Below, one piece after another: positions 22,337 to 30,245 of a DNA stretch of 32,111 bases (its first letter is position 1; the number at the start of each line of letters is the position of its first letter). Where the stretch lies: NCBI GenBank assembly GCA_002314445.1, contig DCFX01000046.1, positions 1 through 32,111 on the forward strand, in the 5' to 3' direction. The notes beneath the pieces were generated by a model. The model saw only the letters and a program-made list of their open reading frames with translations, made no database searches and was not told the origin of the DNA. The translations under genes were made by a program, and so were the position numbers. The stretch comes from Treponema sp. UBA1793 (GTDB lineage Bacteria; Spirochaetota; Spirochaetia; Treponematales; Treponemataceae).

Positions 22337-23482
22337 TCAGTTAATAAAATCGAGCTTACGGAGCACCATGCGCAGTGCAGTACTCCGTTCGGTGATGATA
22401 CGCCCCTCTGCCGTAATCCCCGGGAGCAGCTGTGCACGTTTTCCGTTTTTTGAAACAAGATACGGCTCAGGCACCTGCGCCTCTGCAACAAATACCGGAG
22501 AACCGGTGGAAAGCAGCGTACAGTCGGGAGGAATAAGAGAGACTGTTGTTTCAACCTGTCCGTACCGTGACGGCGGCAGGCCGGGAAAACGGATCTTCAC
22601 GGGATTGCCTACGGCAACACGTGCAATGTAGGAGGGATCTACATACAGTTCAGCTTTGAGTGCGCTGCTCCCTTCCGGCACAATCCGCAATACCTCTTCT
22701 CCCTGCATGACATAATCTCCGCAGTTCATCTTTCTCACTTCCGTAATTCTACCGGAAATCGGGGCGTACATTGTTGAATTCTTTATAACGCGCTCCAGTT
22801 CCGAGATACGGCTCTCTGCATTGCTCCGGTCTGTCTGCAGTTTCCGGAACGTTTCAAGAATCTGTGCCAGCTGAGTGTTTTTCCATGTATTGTACTGGAG
22901 CACGTTCTGCTCGTACTGTGCCTGCATATCCTGTACGTTCTGGGGAACAGACAGCGACGCAGGCTTGTTTTTCTCACGCTCAAGCTTCGTCTTGACATCC
23001 GCAATGATCGTCTCGTACCGTTTCTTCTCGTACAGGTAGGCCGCAGATCGCACGTATGCATCGCTCTGCACTGGGAGCGCAGGAAATTTTTCTGTTCTGA
23101 TAGTCTCAAGCAGTGTCTCGGCCGTCTGCATGTCGCCCTTGAGCTTTGTAAGATATGCACGTTCCGCTGCAAGTTCTTTTCCCGGGGCAGACGTATCAAG
23201 TGTAAAAAGCAGATATCCTTCCCGTACCTGCCCGTCGTTCACATATCGTTTTTCAGTCACTTCGCCGCCCGACACACAACGTACAGAAGATACAGCTTCT
23301 ACCGGACGAAGAGCGACAGATACTTTCACCATATCGTCCATAGGTGCAACCGAAGCCCATACGAGCAACGCAGCACAGGTAATAAACATGGTTAGGATAA
23401 AACCGTACATTGCCCGGCACGGCTGAAGCATGAAGAATGCAGTTGTTTTTTTAAACGTGTTGTAATCGGTCAGATGCATCAT
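22337..23482 (-). CDS. HlyD-family membrane-fusion protein
   Basis: 381 aa from ATG 23482, which overlaps the transporter stop (ATGA). One membrane helix is at about 28-48 ('GFILTMFITCAALLVWASVAP'), the rest periplasmic. A split biotinyl-lipoyl-like domain ('VSSVRCVSGGEVTEKRYVND' and later 'MYAPISGRITEVRKMNCGDYV') flanks a coiled-coil hairpin (about 95-225), and a beta-barrel domain follows ('GNPVKIRFPGLP', 'ELYVDPSYIARV'). This is the architecture of CvaA/HlyD adaptors bridging inner-membrane transporter and outer-membrane channel. Its position between those two genes confirms the role. Confidence 0.9.
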   Translation of the reverse strand: MMHLTDYNTFKKTTAFFMLQPCRAMYGFILTMFITCAALLVWASVAPMDDMVKVSVALRPVEAVSSVRCVSGGEVTEKRYVNDGQVREGYLLFTLDTSAPGKELAAERAYLTKLKGDMQTAETLLETIRTEKFPALPVQSDAYVRSAAYLYEKKRYETIIADVKTKLEREKNKPASLSVPQNVQDMQAQYEQNVLQYNTWKNTQLAQILETFRKLQTDRSNAESRISELERVIKNSTMYAPISGRITEVRKMNCGDYVMQGEEVLRIVPEGSSALKAELYVDPSYIARVAVGNPVKIRFPGLPPSRYGQVETTVSLIPPDCTLLSTGSPVFVAEAQVPEPYLVSKNGKRAQLLPGITAEGRIITERSTALRMVLRKLDFIN

Positions 23483-25641
23483 ACACTCATCCCCTGCCAC
23501 ATTTCCTTGTACAGCCCGTCACGGGCAAGAAGTTCGCAATGCGTGCCGTGCTGCACTACTTTACCCTGCTCCATAACAAATATACTGTCGCAGTTCATCA
23601 CAGTCGTGAGCCGGTGCGCTATGATGACGACAGTCATATGTTCGCTGCGCAGCTGCTTTATGACATTGTGGATTGCCATCTCGCTCACCGTGTCGAGGCT
23701 GCTTGTCGCTTCATCAAGGATCAGGAACCCCGGGTTGCCGAGCAGTGCACGTGCAAGCGCAATGCGTTGTTTTTCTCCACCCGAAAGTCCGCCCCCGTGT
23801 TCACCGAGAACCGTCTCATACCGTCTCGGCAGCTTGTCTATGAACTCGTGAGCCCCCGCCTTTTTTGCAGCAGCCATGATCTCTTCGAGTGTCGCACTAG
23901 GATGGTGAAGCGAAATATTTTCCGCAACAGTGCCGGAGAACAGGAAAATGTCCTGCGGCACGTAACCGATTTTTGAGCGCAGGTACCGCGTATCTATGTC
24001 CTGTACGTCTTTTCCATCAAGCCTGATGCTGCCAAGCTCCGGCGTATAGAACTTGAGCAGCAGCTTCACGAACGTTGTCTTGCCGCAGCCCGACGGCCCG
24101 ACTACTGCAGTCCACGAGCCTGGCTGTATTTCAAGCGACAGATGCTCATACACCGGAAGACGCGAGCCGTAGCGGAATGTCACATCAGTAAGTTCGATAT
24201 GACCGGCAATAGTTTCAGGTTTTAGGTATTTTCCCTTTTCGTCCTGCTCCCCCTCAAGTTCCAGTATCTCCCCCACACGTTCTGCTGCAATAAGCGATTC
24301 CTGCACGTCGTTCTGCATGTTCACCAGCCGGAAGAGTGGTTCTGTGAAGTATCCAAGCAACGCATTGAACGTAAGAAGCGTACCAAAGCTCAGCGTACCC
24401 TGAATGATGAACGAACTCCCGAGCCAAAACACAAGAATACCGCTCACACCGTTTATGATTCCCCCCACAAGCCCCTGTATGATACCATACGTATTTACCT
24501 GCCAGCCGGAAGCGACAGCCTTCATCTTTCGCTTTTCATACTCATCGTGTACAATGTCCTCCGCATTCAGCGCCTTTACTGTCGCAACTCCATTCAGCGA
24601 CTCAAACAGGTACGACTGGACATCGGCATTCTCGGACATAATTTTGCTGTAATACCGGCGATATATCCGTGAAAAAACAGCTGCAAATCCGCTTACAACA
24701 AGAACTGTTATGATTGAGATTGAAAACATCGTACTGCTGATTTTCCAGAGAATGGGTCCGCTTACAAGCAGCATGACAAGATCCATCACCCCCGAGAGAG
24801 CCGCATTCGACAGGGTCTGCTTGATGTGCCCCAGGTCGTCGAGGCGTGAAAGGATTTCACCCGATTTGCGCGATTCAAAAAAAGAAAGCGGCAGCCGGAA
24901 TATATGTGCAATATATGAAAAGTTCAGCTGAAGGTCGGTCTTGTATGAGAAATGAGAAAGAAGAATACTGCGTATTGTCCCGACGACCGACTGTACAACG
25001 GTTACCGCAAGGATACCGATGGAAAGTGTCGCAAGAGAGAACGATGCCTTTGCGAATATCACCTCGTCAAAAACGTACTTGTAATAGAACGACGACACAA
25101 TACCGAATACCATGAGCATGACGGAGGCAAGAAACGAATACACCAGCAGTTTCTTATGCGGCAGAAACACAGGAAGAAACTTGAGCAGCAGGTTCTCCTT
25201 CTTTGTTCCTATTTTAAAGCATTCGTCCGGTTCAAGGAAGAGTGCATAACCAGTCCAGTATTTGAAAAATCCATCATATGTAACCCGTTTCTTTTTTTCA
25301 AGTGGATCAGGATCCCACAGTTCAATGCAATTTTTTCCGATACGCTTCACGACAACATAATGGTCTGCCCAGTCACCTTCCTCCCTTTCCAGATGCATGT
25401 GTGCAATAAACGGCACCGGAGTTTTCGGTGTAACCGCTTCTTTCGTGCCTTTTACCGCCCGTGCCTTGAGCCCGTAAAGCGAAGCGGCCGTTATCAAACC
25501 TTTTATGTTCGTGCCGATAATATCGGTACCGGCAATACTGCGGACTTCCGCAATGCTGAGACTTTTTCCAAAATAAGATGCTATCATGGCAAGGCAGGCT
25601 GCTCCGCAGTCCGTCATATCTAACTGCTGTATGTAGCGCAT
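23479..25641 (-). CDS. C39-peptidase ABC transporter (PCAT) for a double-glycine peptide
   Basis: 720 aa, full length for a PCAT. C39 peptidase at about 1-130: catalytic Cys12 in 'QLDMTDCGAAC', His93 in 'DWADHYVVV' and Asp109 in 'ELWDPD'. Six membrane helices at about 160-450, then an ABC ATPase with Walker A 'GPSGCGKTT' (from 515), signature 'LSGGEKQR' (619), Walker B 'FLILDEATSSLD' (from 639) and H-loop His676. Such transporters cut leaders after Gly-Gly and export the core. The only GG-leader gene in sight is at 26640-26903, in the same operon. The start is 2 bases after the protease stop. Confidence 0.96.
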   Translation of the reverse strand: MRYIQQLDMTDCGAACLAMIASYFGKSLSIAEVRSIAGTDIIGTNIKGLITAASLYGLKARAVKGTKEAVTPKTPVPFIAHMHLEREEGDWADHYVVVKRIGKNCIELWDPDPLEKKKRVTYDGFFKYWTGYALFLEPDECFKIGTKKENLLLKFLPVFLPHKKLLVYSFLASVMLMVFGIVSSFYYKYVFDEVIFAKASFSLATLSIGILAVTVVQSVVGTIRSILLSHFSYKTDLQLNFSYIAHIFRLPLSFFESRKSGEILSRLDDLGHIKQTLSNAALSGVMDLVMLLVSGPILWKISSTMFSISIITVLVVSGFAAVFSRIYRRYYSKIMSENADVQSYLFESLNGVATVKALNAEDIVHDEYEKRKMKAVASGWQVNTYGIIQGLVGGIINGVSGILVFWLGSSFIIQGTLSFGTLLTFNALLGYFTEPLFRLVNMQNDVQESLIAAERVGEILELEGEQDEKGKYLKPETIAGHIELTDVTFRYGSRLPVYEHLSLEIQPGSWTAVVGPSGCGKTTFVKLLLKFYTPELGSIRLDGKDVQDIDTRYLRSKIGYVPQDIFLFSGTVAENISLHHPSATLEEIMAAAKKAGAHEFIDKLPRRYETVLGEHGGGLSGGEKQRIALARALLGNPGFLILDEATSSLDTVSEMAIHNVIKQLRSEHMTVVIIAHRLTTVMNCDSIFVMEQGKVVQHGTHCELLARDGLYKEMWQGMSV

Positions 25642-25643
25642 GA

Positions 25644-26570
25644 CTACTTGATTCTGAACTGCATGTGTTCAAAATCAAGCTGGATACAATGATTAAGCCA
25701 TAAAGGACAACCAAGATCATTCTTGAAACTCATACTTTTTTGAACGTATCCGGATGAATCTGAAAAAGACAAACGTGAATCCGAAGCATAGAACGCGTTA
25801 ATATTTTTATACAGTACGTTACCTATATACATTTTAGCTATTTTCACATCTTCCGGCGTACTCTTTTTATTCATTTCTTCTTTTACATATTTCAATATTT
25901 TATTAGTATCTTTTTCATTTTCTTTTTTTAATAGTATTACTTCAGCACCGGTATCAATTAGCCCGGTATCTGCTTTTCCATTGATATTTACTTCGATTTC
26001 CGGAATATTCCAAAGAGGTGCTATATTCATTTCAACACTTGTATTTGAAACAGGGGGCATATTAAATACCATTTTATTATTTTTAAAATCAAACACTACA
26101 TTTTTATATTCTTTCAGAGTTTTTATTCCGATTATTCCATCTACTCCCATACTGGTCATATCCGGATAATAGTTAAAATCCACATTATAAAACTCATGTT
26201 TTCCAACATTCAGGACTGGTACGTTTATTACAGTCTGAGTATCAGTTGTACTGTAATGGTCTATCATATCGCGTATTTCTTTGTCAGTTTTACCAATTTT
26301 TTTTAACTCGGGATATATATTTTCTTCTTCATATTTTGCAGCAGAGCCGTATAATCTGTCTGCTCCGGAACGAAACAGGATATTACCCTCAGACCCTGTG
26401 TCTATTCTGAACAGTAATATTGCATCTCCCATATCTGCTTTTACGATCGGGGTTACGCTGATTCCTTGAACGAAAGGAATTTCATCATACGTCTTTTTCA
26501 TTCTGCAACCTGTACAAATAAATTCTGCAAAAACAAATATCGACAATATCTGTGCAATTTTTCTATTCAT
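25644..26570 (-). CDS. Lipoprotein with two retropepsin-like aspartic protease lobes
   Basis: 308 aa. The N terminus has a lipobox-like 'ICTGC' with Cys22, so it is probably anchored in a membrane facing the periplasm or outside. Two lobes each carry an aspartic-protease motif: Asp57 in 'FRIDTGSEGNILF' and Asp206 in 'GLIDTGAEVILL'; a redundant 'ADTG' precedes the second. The N lobe also has the later hydrophobic-hydrophobic-Gly element ('GIIG' at 145-148) and 'VVFDFKNNKMVF', as in retropepsin-like proteins; the C lobe ends in a parallel 'CIQLDFEHMQFRI'. One chain could thus form a complete two-Asp active site. Set between the precursor and transporter genes, it may trim, cross-link or protect against the peptide. 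Confidence 0.75.
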   Translation of the reverse strand: MNRKIAQILSIFVFAEFICTGCRMKKTYDEIPFVQGISVTPIVKADMGDAILLFRIDTGSEGNILFRSGADRLYGSAAKYEEENIYPELKKIGKTDKEIRDMIDHYSTTDTQTVINVPVLNVGKHEFYNVDFNYYPDMTSMGVDGIIGIKTLKEYKNVVFDFKNNKMVFNMPPVSNTSVEMNIAPLWNIPEIEVNINGKADTGLIDTGAEVILLKKENEKDTNKILKYVKEEMNKKSTPEDVKIAKMYIGNVLYKNINAFYASDSRLSFSDSSGYVQKSMSFKNDLGCPLWLNHCIQLDFEHMQFRIK

Positions 26571-26595
26571 ATCATATATCCTTTTCCTGACATAA

Positions 26596-26623
26596 GCCAG
26601 CCAAATGCATTTATTTGGCTGGC
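26596..26623. terminator. 11-bp hairpin between precursor and downstream operon genes
   Basis: GCCAGCCAAAT and ATTTGGCTGGC, perfect arms around a 6-base loop, 16 bases after the precursor stop. There is no long T-run on the minus strand (CTTATG follows), so it is more likely a partial terminator or mRNA-stabilising end that raises precursor over transporter expression. Confidence 0.65.
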
Positions 26624-26639
26624 ACGGTCCATTTAACCT

Positions 26640-26903
26640 TTAGTTATGAGTCGTCGTGGTTGTAGTAGTTGTACTTTTCGAACCCCAACCTGATACTGTA
26701 ACAGACACATGACCGACTGAAACAGTTACAGACCCTCCTCCAGTAGTAGTTGTTGTTGTTGTTGTAGAACTAGAAGAAGAACCTCCAGAACCTGAGCTGG
26801 AAGAAGGACTTGAACCGCTACCTCCATTTACGTAATACAGTTCATCCGTGCTCATAACTGCAAATTCATTTGACAGTTCGTAACTTTTTGTTGCTAATGC
26901 CAT
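26640..26903 (-). CDS. Double-glycine-leader secreted peptide precursor, Ser/Thr/Gly-rich
   Basis: 87 aa from ATG 26903 (GGAGG 7 bases upstream). Residues 1-28 form a double-glycine leader: acidic, with 'MSTDELYYVNGG' fitting the F..L...EL..(I/V).GG pattern cut by C39 peptidases. The 59-residue core has no Cys and one Lys. It consists of a Ser/Gly stretch (29-46), eight Thr (47-54), a mirror-palindromic beta segment GSVTVSVGHVSVTVSG (57-72), a Trp, then eight Thr (78-85) and His-Asn. First gene of the exporter operon. It could be a class II microcin-like bacteriocin, a self-assembling surface peptide, or a glycosylated peptide; activity is not shown. Confidence 0.8.
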   Translation of the reverse strand: MALATKSYELSNEFAVMSTDELYYVNGGSGSSPSSSSGSGGSSSSSTTTTTTTTGGGSVTVSVGHVSVTVSGWGSKSTTTTTTTTHN

Positions 26904-26999
26904 AAAAACTCCTCCGTTTCCTGATGTATGGAAACCTTTCACATTTTATGATAACTTTCTATTCAGGTGTCAGCTGTTTAGTCAGCTATCCTGTCTGGT

Positions 27000-27046
27000 A
27001 CAATTTTGACGAATTGTATCAGACTCTCTACTTTCAACGAAAGTAG
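27000..27046 (-). promoter_or_regulatory. Leader structures upstream of the precursor gene
   Basis: Two inverted repeats lie in the 100-150 bases before the precursor: ACAATT/AATTGT (27000-27017) and CTACTTTC/GAAAGTAG (27028-27046). On the minus strand they would be in the 5' leader or promoter. The second is followed by Ts on the plus strand and could also stop antisense transcripts. Confidence 0.4.
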
Positions 27047-27293
27047 TATTTTTCCAGATGTGCACTATCCGGTTTTTTCCCATTCCGTATAATATTTTAA
27101 AATTATACTCCTCCATTTTTCAACGCACCATAGCATTTTATGGAAATTTCACATTCTTTGTATTTTTCTATATATCTCTTATTAGTTGTTCAGTAAAACA
27201 GGCATGAAGATTCCGCTACATAGTGTTCCTATGACGGAAGCCGATTGAAAGTGATGAAATCTGTAATAACAGATTCTGTCGCCAACTGCAATT

Positions 27294-27524
27294 ATGAAAC
27301 AAAACCTGCTTGGGGAGTATGATGCATATAGGTCTGGATTAAATACACAGAAACAGTAGTTTAAAATCTTCCAAAAAGCTGTTTATAACCAGCAATATAA
27401 CGGAACAGACGTCTGAACACGTAAAAATTTCCGTAAAATGCTATGGTGTTTCCCTCTATTGAGCTTTACTATGAATTTTATTGGAGGATATCTACGAAAA
27501 AAATCATTAAATGATATATTATAA
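27294..27524 (+). pseudogene. Decayed reading frame with two internal stops
   Basis: From ATG 27294 a frame begins 'MKQNLLGEYDAYRSGLNTQK', meets TAG, continues 'FKIFQKAVYNQQYNGTDV', meets TGA and continues to 27524. It reads like protein sequence, but no family is recognised and chance cannot be excluded. Confidence 0.3.
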
Positions 27525-27610
27525 CCACATTTCTTGCAGTATCTCTGTTCGCAGTCTCAAGGCGCAGTCAGATTAGTGCAGATGAATCGGAAACACAAGC
27601 TAAAGAATAG
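27494..27610 (+). pseudogene. Remnant of a small exported peptide gene (ACG for ATG, internal TGA)
   Basis: TTGGAGGATATCT precedes an ACG where a start codon should be. The frame reads 'TKKIIK', TGA, then 'YIITTFLAVSLFAVS' (a signal-peptide hydrophobic core) and a short charged tail to the stop at 27610. Two point changes (ACG to ATG, TGA to TGG or CGA) would restore a ~38-residue secreted peptide. Confidence 0.45.
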
Positions 27611-27727
27611 ACATTTCCCATTTCTGAAGAAATTATACTGTCCAAATGTATATTCTGTGTAACAAATGACGGTACGTTTTACAAGCCCGTCATCATATTT
27701 ATATGGTAATCGCTCGGAGATACAATT

Positions 27728-30037
27728 TTGTGTATTAAACGCAACCGAAAAGACGGGGTGTCGGTAATAATTCCGACATTTAACAGGTCGTCATATCTCT
27801 ATTCCACACTGCTTCTACTGTTCAAGCAGCAGACAGACGGAATTTTGCAATATGAGATATTGATCATTGACTCAGGTTCTGATGACACTGATAAAATTGT
27901 GAACTTTTTCAATTCTCAGAGGCGGGGAATCATCACGTACCGACGTATAAAAAACAGCAGAAACAGATCTCTGCTTAGAAACGCTGGAGCCGCATTGTCA
28001 CAGTACAATGTACTTATTTTTCTCGACAATGATATACTCGTTCCTCCTAACTTTATAAGGAGCCACTACAACAGGCAGAAAGAAACAGAGCATCTCATAC
28101 TGCTCGGACGCCGACGTTCGCTCACCAGTTTTTCGATACGAGACATAAGTGAAGAAGCACTTTGTACCGATTTCAGTCTGCTGGAAAAGCTACCGTGGTA
28201 TGAAGACGAACGCATGTATAAATCGTTCAATGAACAGTTGTGGCGCTATACATTTTCTCACAGTATATCGCTTCATGCGGATGATTTCTTTAGTGCGGGC
28301 AAGTTCAACATCCGTTTTGGTGAACATTGGGGGTTCGAGGATCTGGAACTCGGATTCAATCTTATGAATGCCGGATGCAATTTTGAATTCCTTAAAGAAC
28401 CGTGTACGTATCATCAACCGCATTTCAACCAGAGTAACATCGAGCAGCATGAACAGAGGCCGAATCAGCAGTTGTTTGTCCGCTTGCACAACTGTTTTGC
28501 AGCAGAGTTGTATATCAGTCTGTATTCTCAGTTTGACACTTTGTATCCTGTACTGAAAAATATACCATTCGTTCTGCCGGACAGACGCGTAACCGGAAAA
28601 TATGATCTTGTCCTCGGCTGTCTTTTCAGTTCCGCTTGTCGGTATAAAACAGATAAGATGTTCCTTGGAACATACATCCCGAAACACAACGGCAGTTCCA
28701 GAAACACACTTATCCTTAAAACATTCTACGCACTGCCACATGAAGTTCAGACCGCAATTATTGCAGAAGCATTCAGAGTATCCATACATGTATGTTTCGA
28801 GGAATACAGTGAAGTACACAAACAGTCGGTTCTTTCTGTATGCAGTGAGGCGGGATTTTCTGTGACCACATGCAATGCAAAAGGCATACTTTCAACGGTA
28901 CGACAGAAAGAGATACCTTCCCTTCTTTATTCAATTATTCTTCCAGATATTCTTGCGCCGGAGAAACGGTACGTATATGTGTGGATTGCATACAAACTTT
29001 CAAAAGCAGGATATATGGTGACGGTGCAGGACACGAAAAACGTCAAAACATTCGATGACAACGATTTTTCACTCTCGAAAAGTATGACATCTGTTGTTTT
29101 TTCTCTTACCAACAGATGCTATGGTTTCATGCACGGTCATTGCATACATTCATTCTCAATGTTACTGTCGGAAAAAATGGGTACCATCAATAATTCCCCG
29201 GACAATTACATTATCCACGACGAGGATTTTATTCTCAATTACAAAAATCTAGAAAAACAGGGACATGAGCATTGTTGGCATCTGGACGATAGTTGCTATG
29301 AACTTATATCGTTTACAAGTGTATACGACGCATTTTGCACATATGAGAATAAAATTAAGAAAGAGCAACAGGACAACGATTCATTTTGCAGCTTTATGGA
29401 AAACGGTTATCTAGAAGACGGAACAGACATACTGCTTCAAGCATTCAGTTCATATAAAAGAGGACATCCGAAAGCACGACTGTCAATAAAAATACCTGAC
29501 TATGGGCAGCTCTTTGACTGCTGCTATCCCTTCCACAATAATGCTTCCAGAAAAGCAAAAACGTTTGGTATACAACAGAAAATCATTTCTGATTTGAACA
29601 GGCTGAACAGCGCTGTTGCAGAATATAATATTGAAGGAAGTGTTGCAATTATCAGGCAGAATATGAACATTAACGGAATTTTTGAATTCATCGATTCCCA
29701 TGCAGCCGTCGTAAATGCTTCACGAGGATGCTGCACACCACCACAGATATATGCGGCAATCCTCCTTCAGAAAAAAACAATTGTCGCACAGCATCAGCAT
29801 CTTATGCAGCCATTTTCAGATTATTGCATTACTGTTAATTCAGAATTACATTCGCTTGCAGAAGAACTTGAAGTACCGCTCATATGCTCAAATGCCGCAT
29901 ATTCCGCAGGAAGAATAAATGAGAAAGATCTCTGTAGTGCTTTTGCTGAAAATAAGGAAAAAAAACTGACACCTGAAAAGGCAGAAGAAACAGCATGTTT
30001 GTTTACTCCTGAAAATTTTTTTAGACAGCCTGGTTGA
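27728..30037 (+). CDS. Two-domain glycosyltransferase: GT2 domain fused to a GT-B-like domain
   Basis: 769 aa from TTG 27728 (GGAG 8 bases upstream; no ATG in frame nearby). The N-terminal GT-A domain (about 10-260) is GT2: 'VSVIIPTFNR' (11-20), the DxD-type 'LDND' at 99-102 and the acceptor-side motif 'WGFEDLEL' at 201-208. The C-terminal half resembles a GT4-like GT-B fold: 'GYLEDGTDILLQAFSSYKRG' then, near the end, 'NASRGCCTPPQIYAAILLQK', in the place of the nucleotide-sugar-binding E-x7-E block. It has no membrane helices and so acts in the cytoplasm. Divergent from, and 824 bases from, the Ser/Thr-rich precursor, which is its most attractive nearby acceptor; a surface-glycan role is the alternative. 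Confidence 0.75.
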   Translation: MCIKRNRKDGVSVIIPTFNRSSYLYSTLLLLFKQQTDGILQYEILIIDSGSDDTDKIVNFFNSQRRGIITYRRIKNSRNRSLLRNAGAALSQYNVLIFLDNDILVPPNFIRSHYNRQKETEHLILLGRRRSLTSFSIRDISEEALCTDFSLLEKLPWYEDERMYKSFNEQLWRYTFSHSISLHADDFFSAGKFNIRFGEHWGFEDLELGFNLMNAGCNFEFLKEPCTYHQPHFNQSNIEQHEQRPNQQLFVRLHNCFAAELYISLYSQFDTLYPVLKNIPFVLPDRRVTGKYDLVLGCLFSSACRYKTDKMFLGTYIPKHNGSSRNTLILKTFYALPHEVQTAIIAEAFRVSIHVCFEEYSEVHKQSVLSVCSEAGFSVTTCNAKGILSTVRQKEIPSLLYSIILPDILAPEKRYVYVWIAYKLSKAGYMVTVQDTKNVKTFDDNDFSLSKSMTSVVFSLTNRCYGFMHGHCIHSFSMLLSEKMGTINNSPDNYIIHDEDFILNYKNLEKQGHEHCWHLDDSCYELISFTSVYDAFCTYENKIKKEQQDNDSFCSFMENGYLEDGTDILLQAFSSYKRGHPKARLSIKIPDYGQLFDCCYPFHNNASRKAKTFGIQQKIISDLNRLNSAVAEYNIEGSVAIIRQNMNINGIFEFIDSHAAVVNASRGCCTPPQIYAAILLQKKTIVAQHQHLMQPFSDYCITVNSELHSLAEELEVPLICSNAAYSAGRINEKDLCSAFAENKEKKLTPEKAEETACLFTPENFFRQPG

Positions 30038-30245
30038 CTCTTTCAAAATTGATATGTACGCCAAACTCTGTATTTTGTAAAAAGAACCTGTTTTCGGAGT
30101 GTGTTAAAAAAGATGACATTCGCCGTCTATTTTATAAGCTCACCTTTGTACAGCCTTCCAGGTATATTCATCATTCAAGAAACAGAAAGACAGGCCGTAA
30201 GATACATGATAAACTATATATAAAAATAATTATTAAGACGGAATC
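30038..30245. other. Short intergenic stretch with the second 43-bp repeat
   Basis: A small frame can be read here but has no ribosome site and no similarity I recognise. The notable content is the repeat at 30169-30211. Confidence 0.5.
30169..30211 (+). repeat. 43-bp direct repeat, copy 2 (right of peptide cassette)
   Basis: 42 of 43 bases equal 20758-20800 in the same orientation, 9,411 bases apart. In one frame both copies encode 'QETERQAVRYMI', so they may derive from a gene fragment. It lies 35 bases before the 30246 gene. Confidence 0.9.

Noticed and set aside
24952..25623. 223-aa plus-strand open frame within the ABC transporter gene
   Set aside because: Shadow of the C39 peptidase and membrane-domain coding sequence; composition is unlike a protein.
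28190..28819. 209-aa minus-strand open frame
   Set aside because: Antisense to the conserved GT2 domain of the glycosyltransferase; no ribosome site and no recognisable domain.
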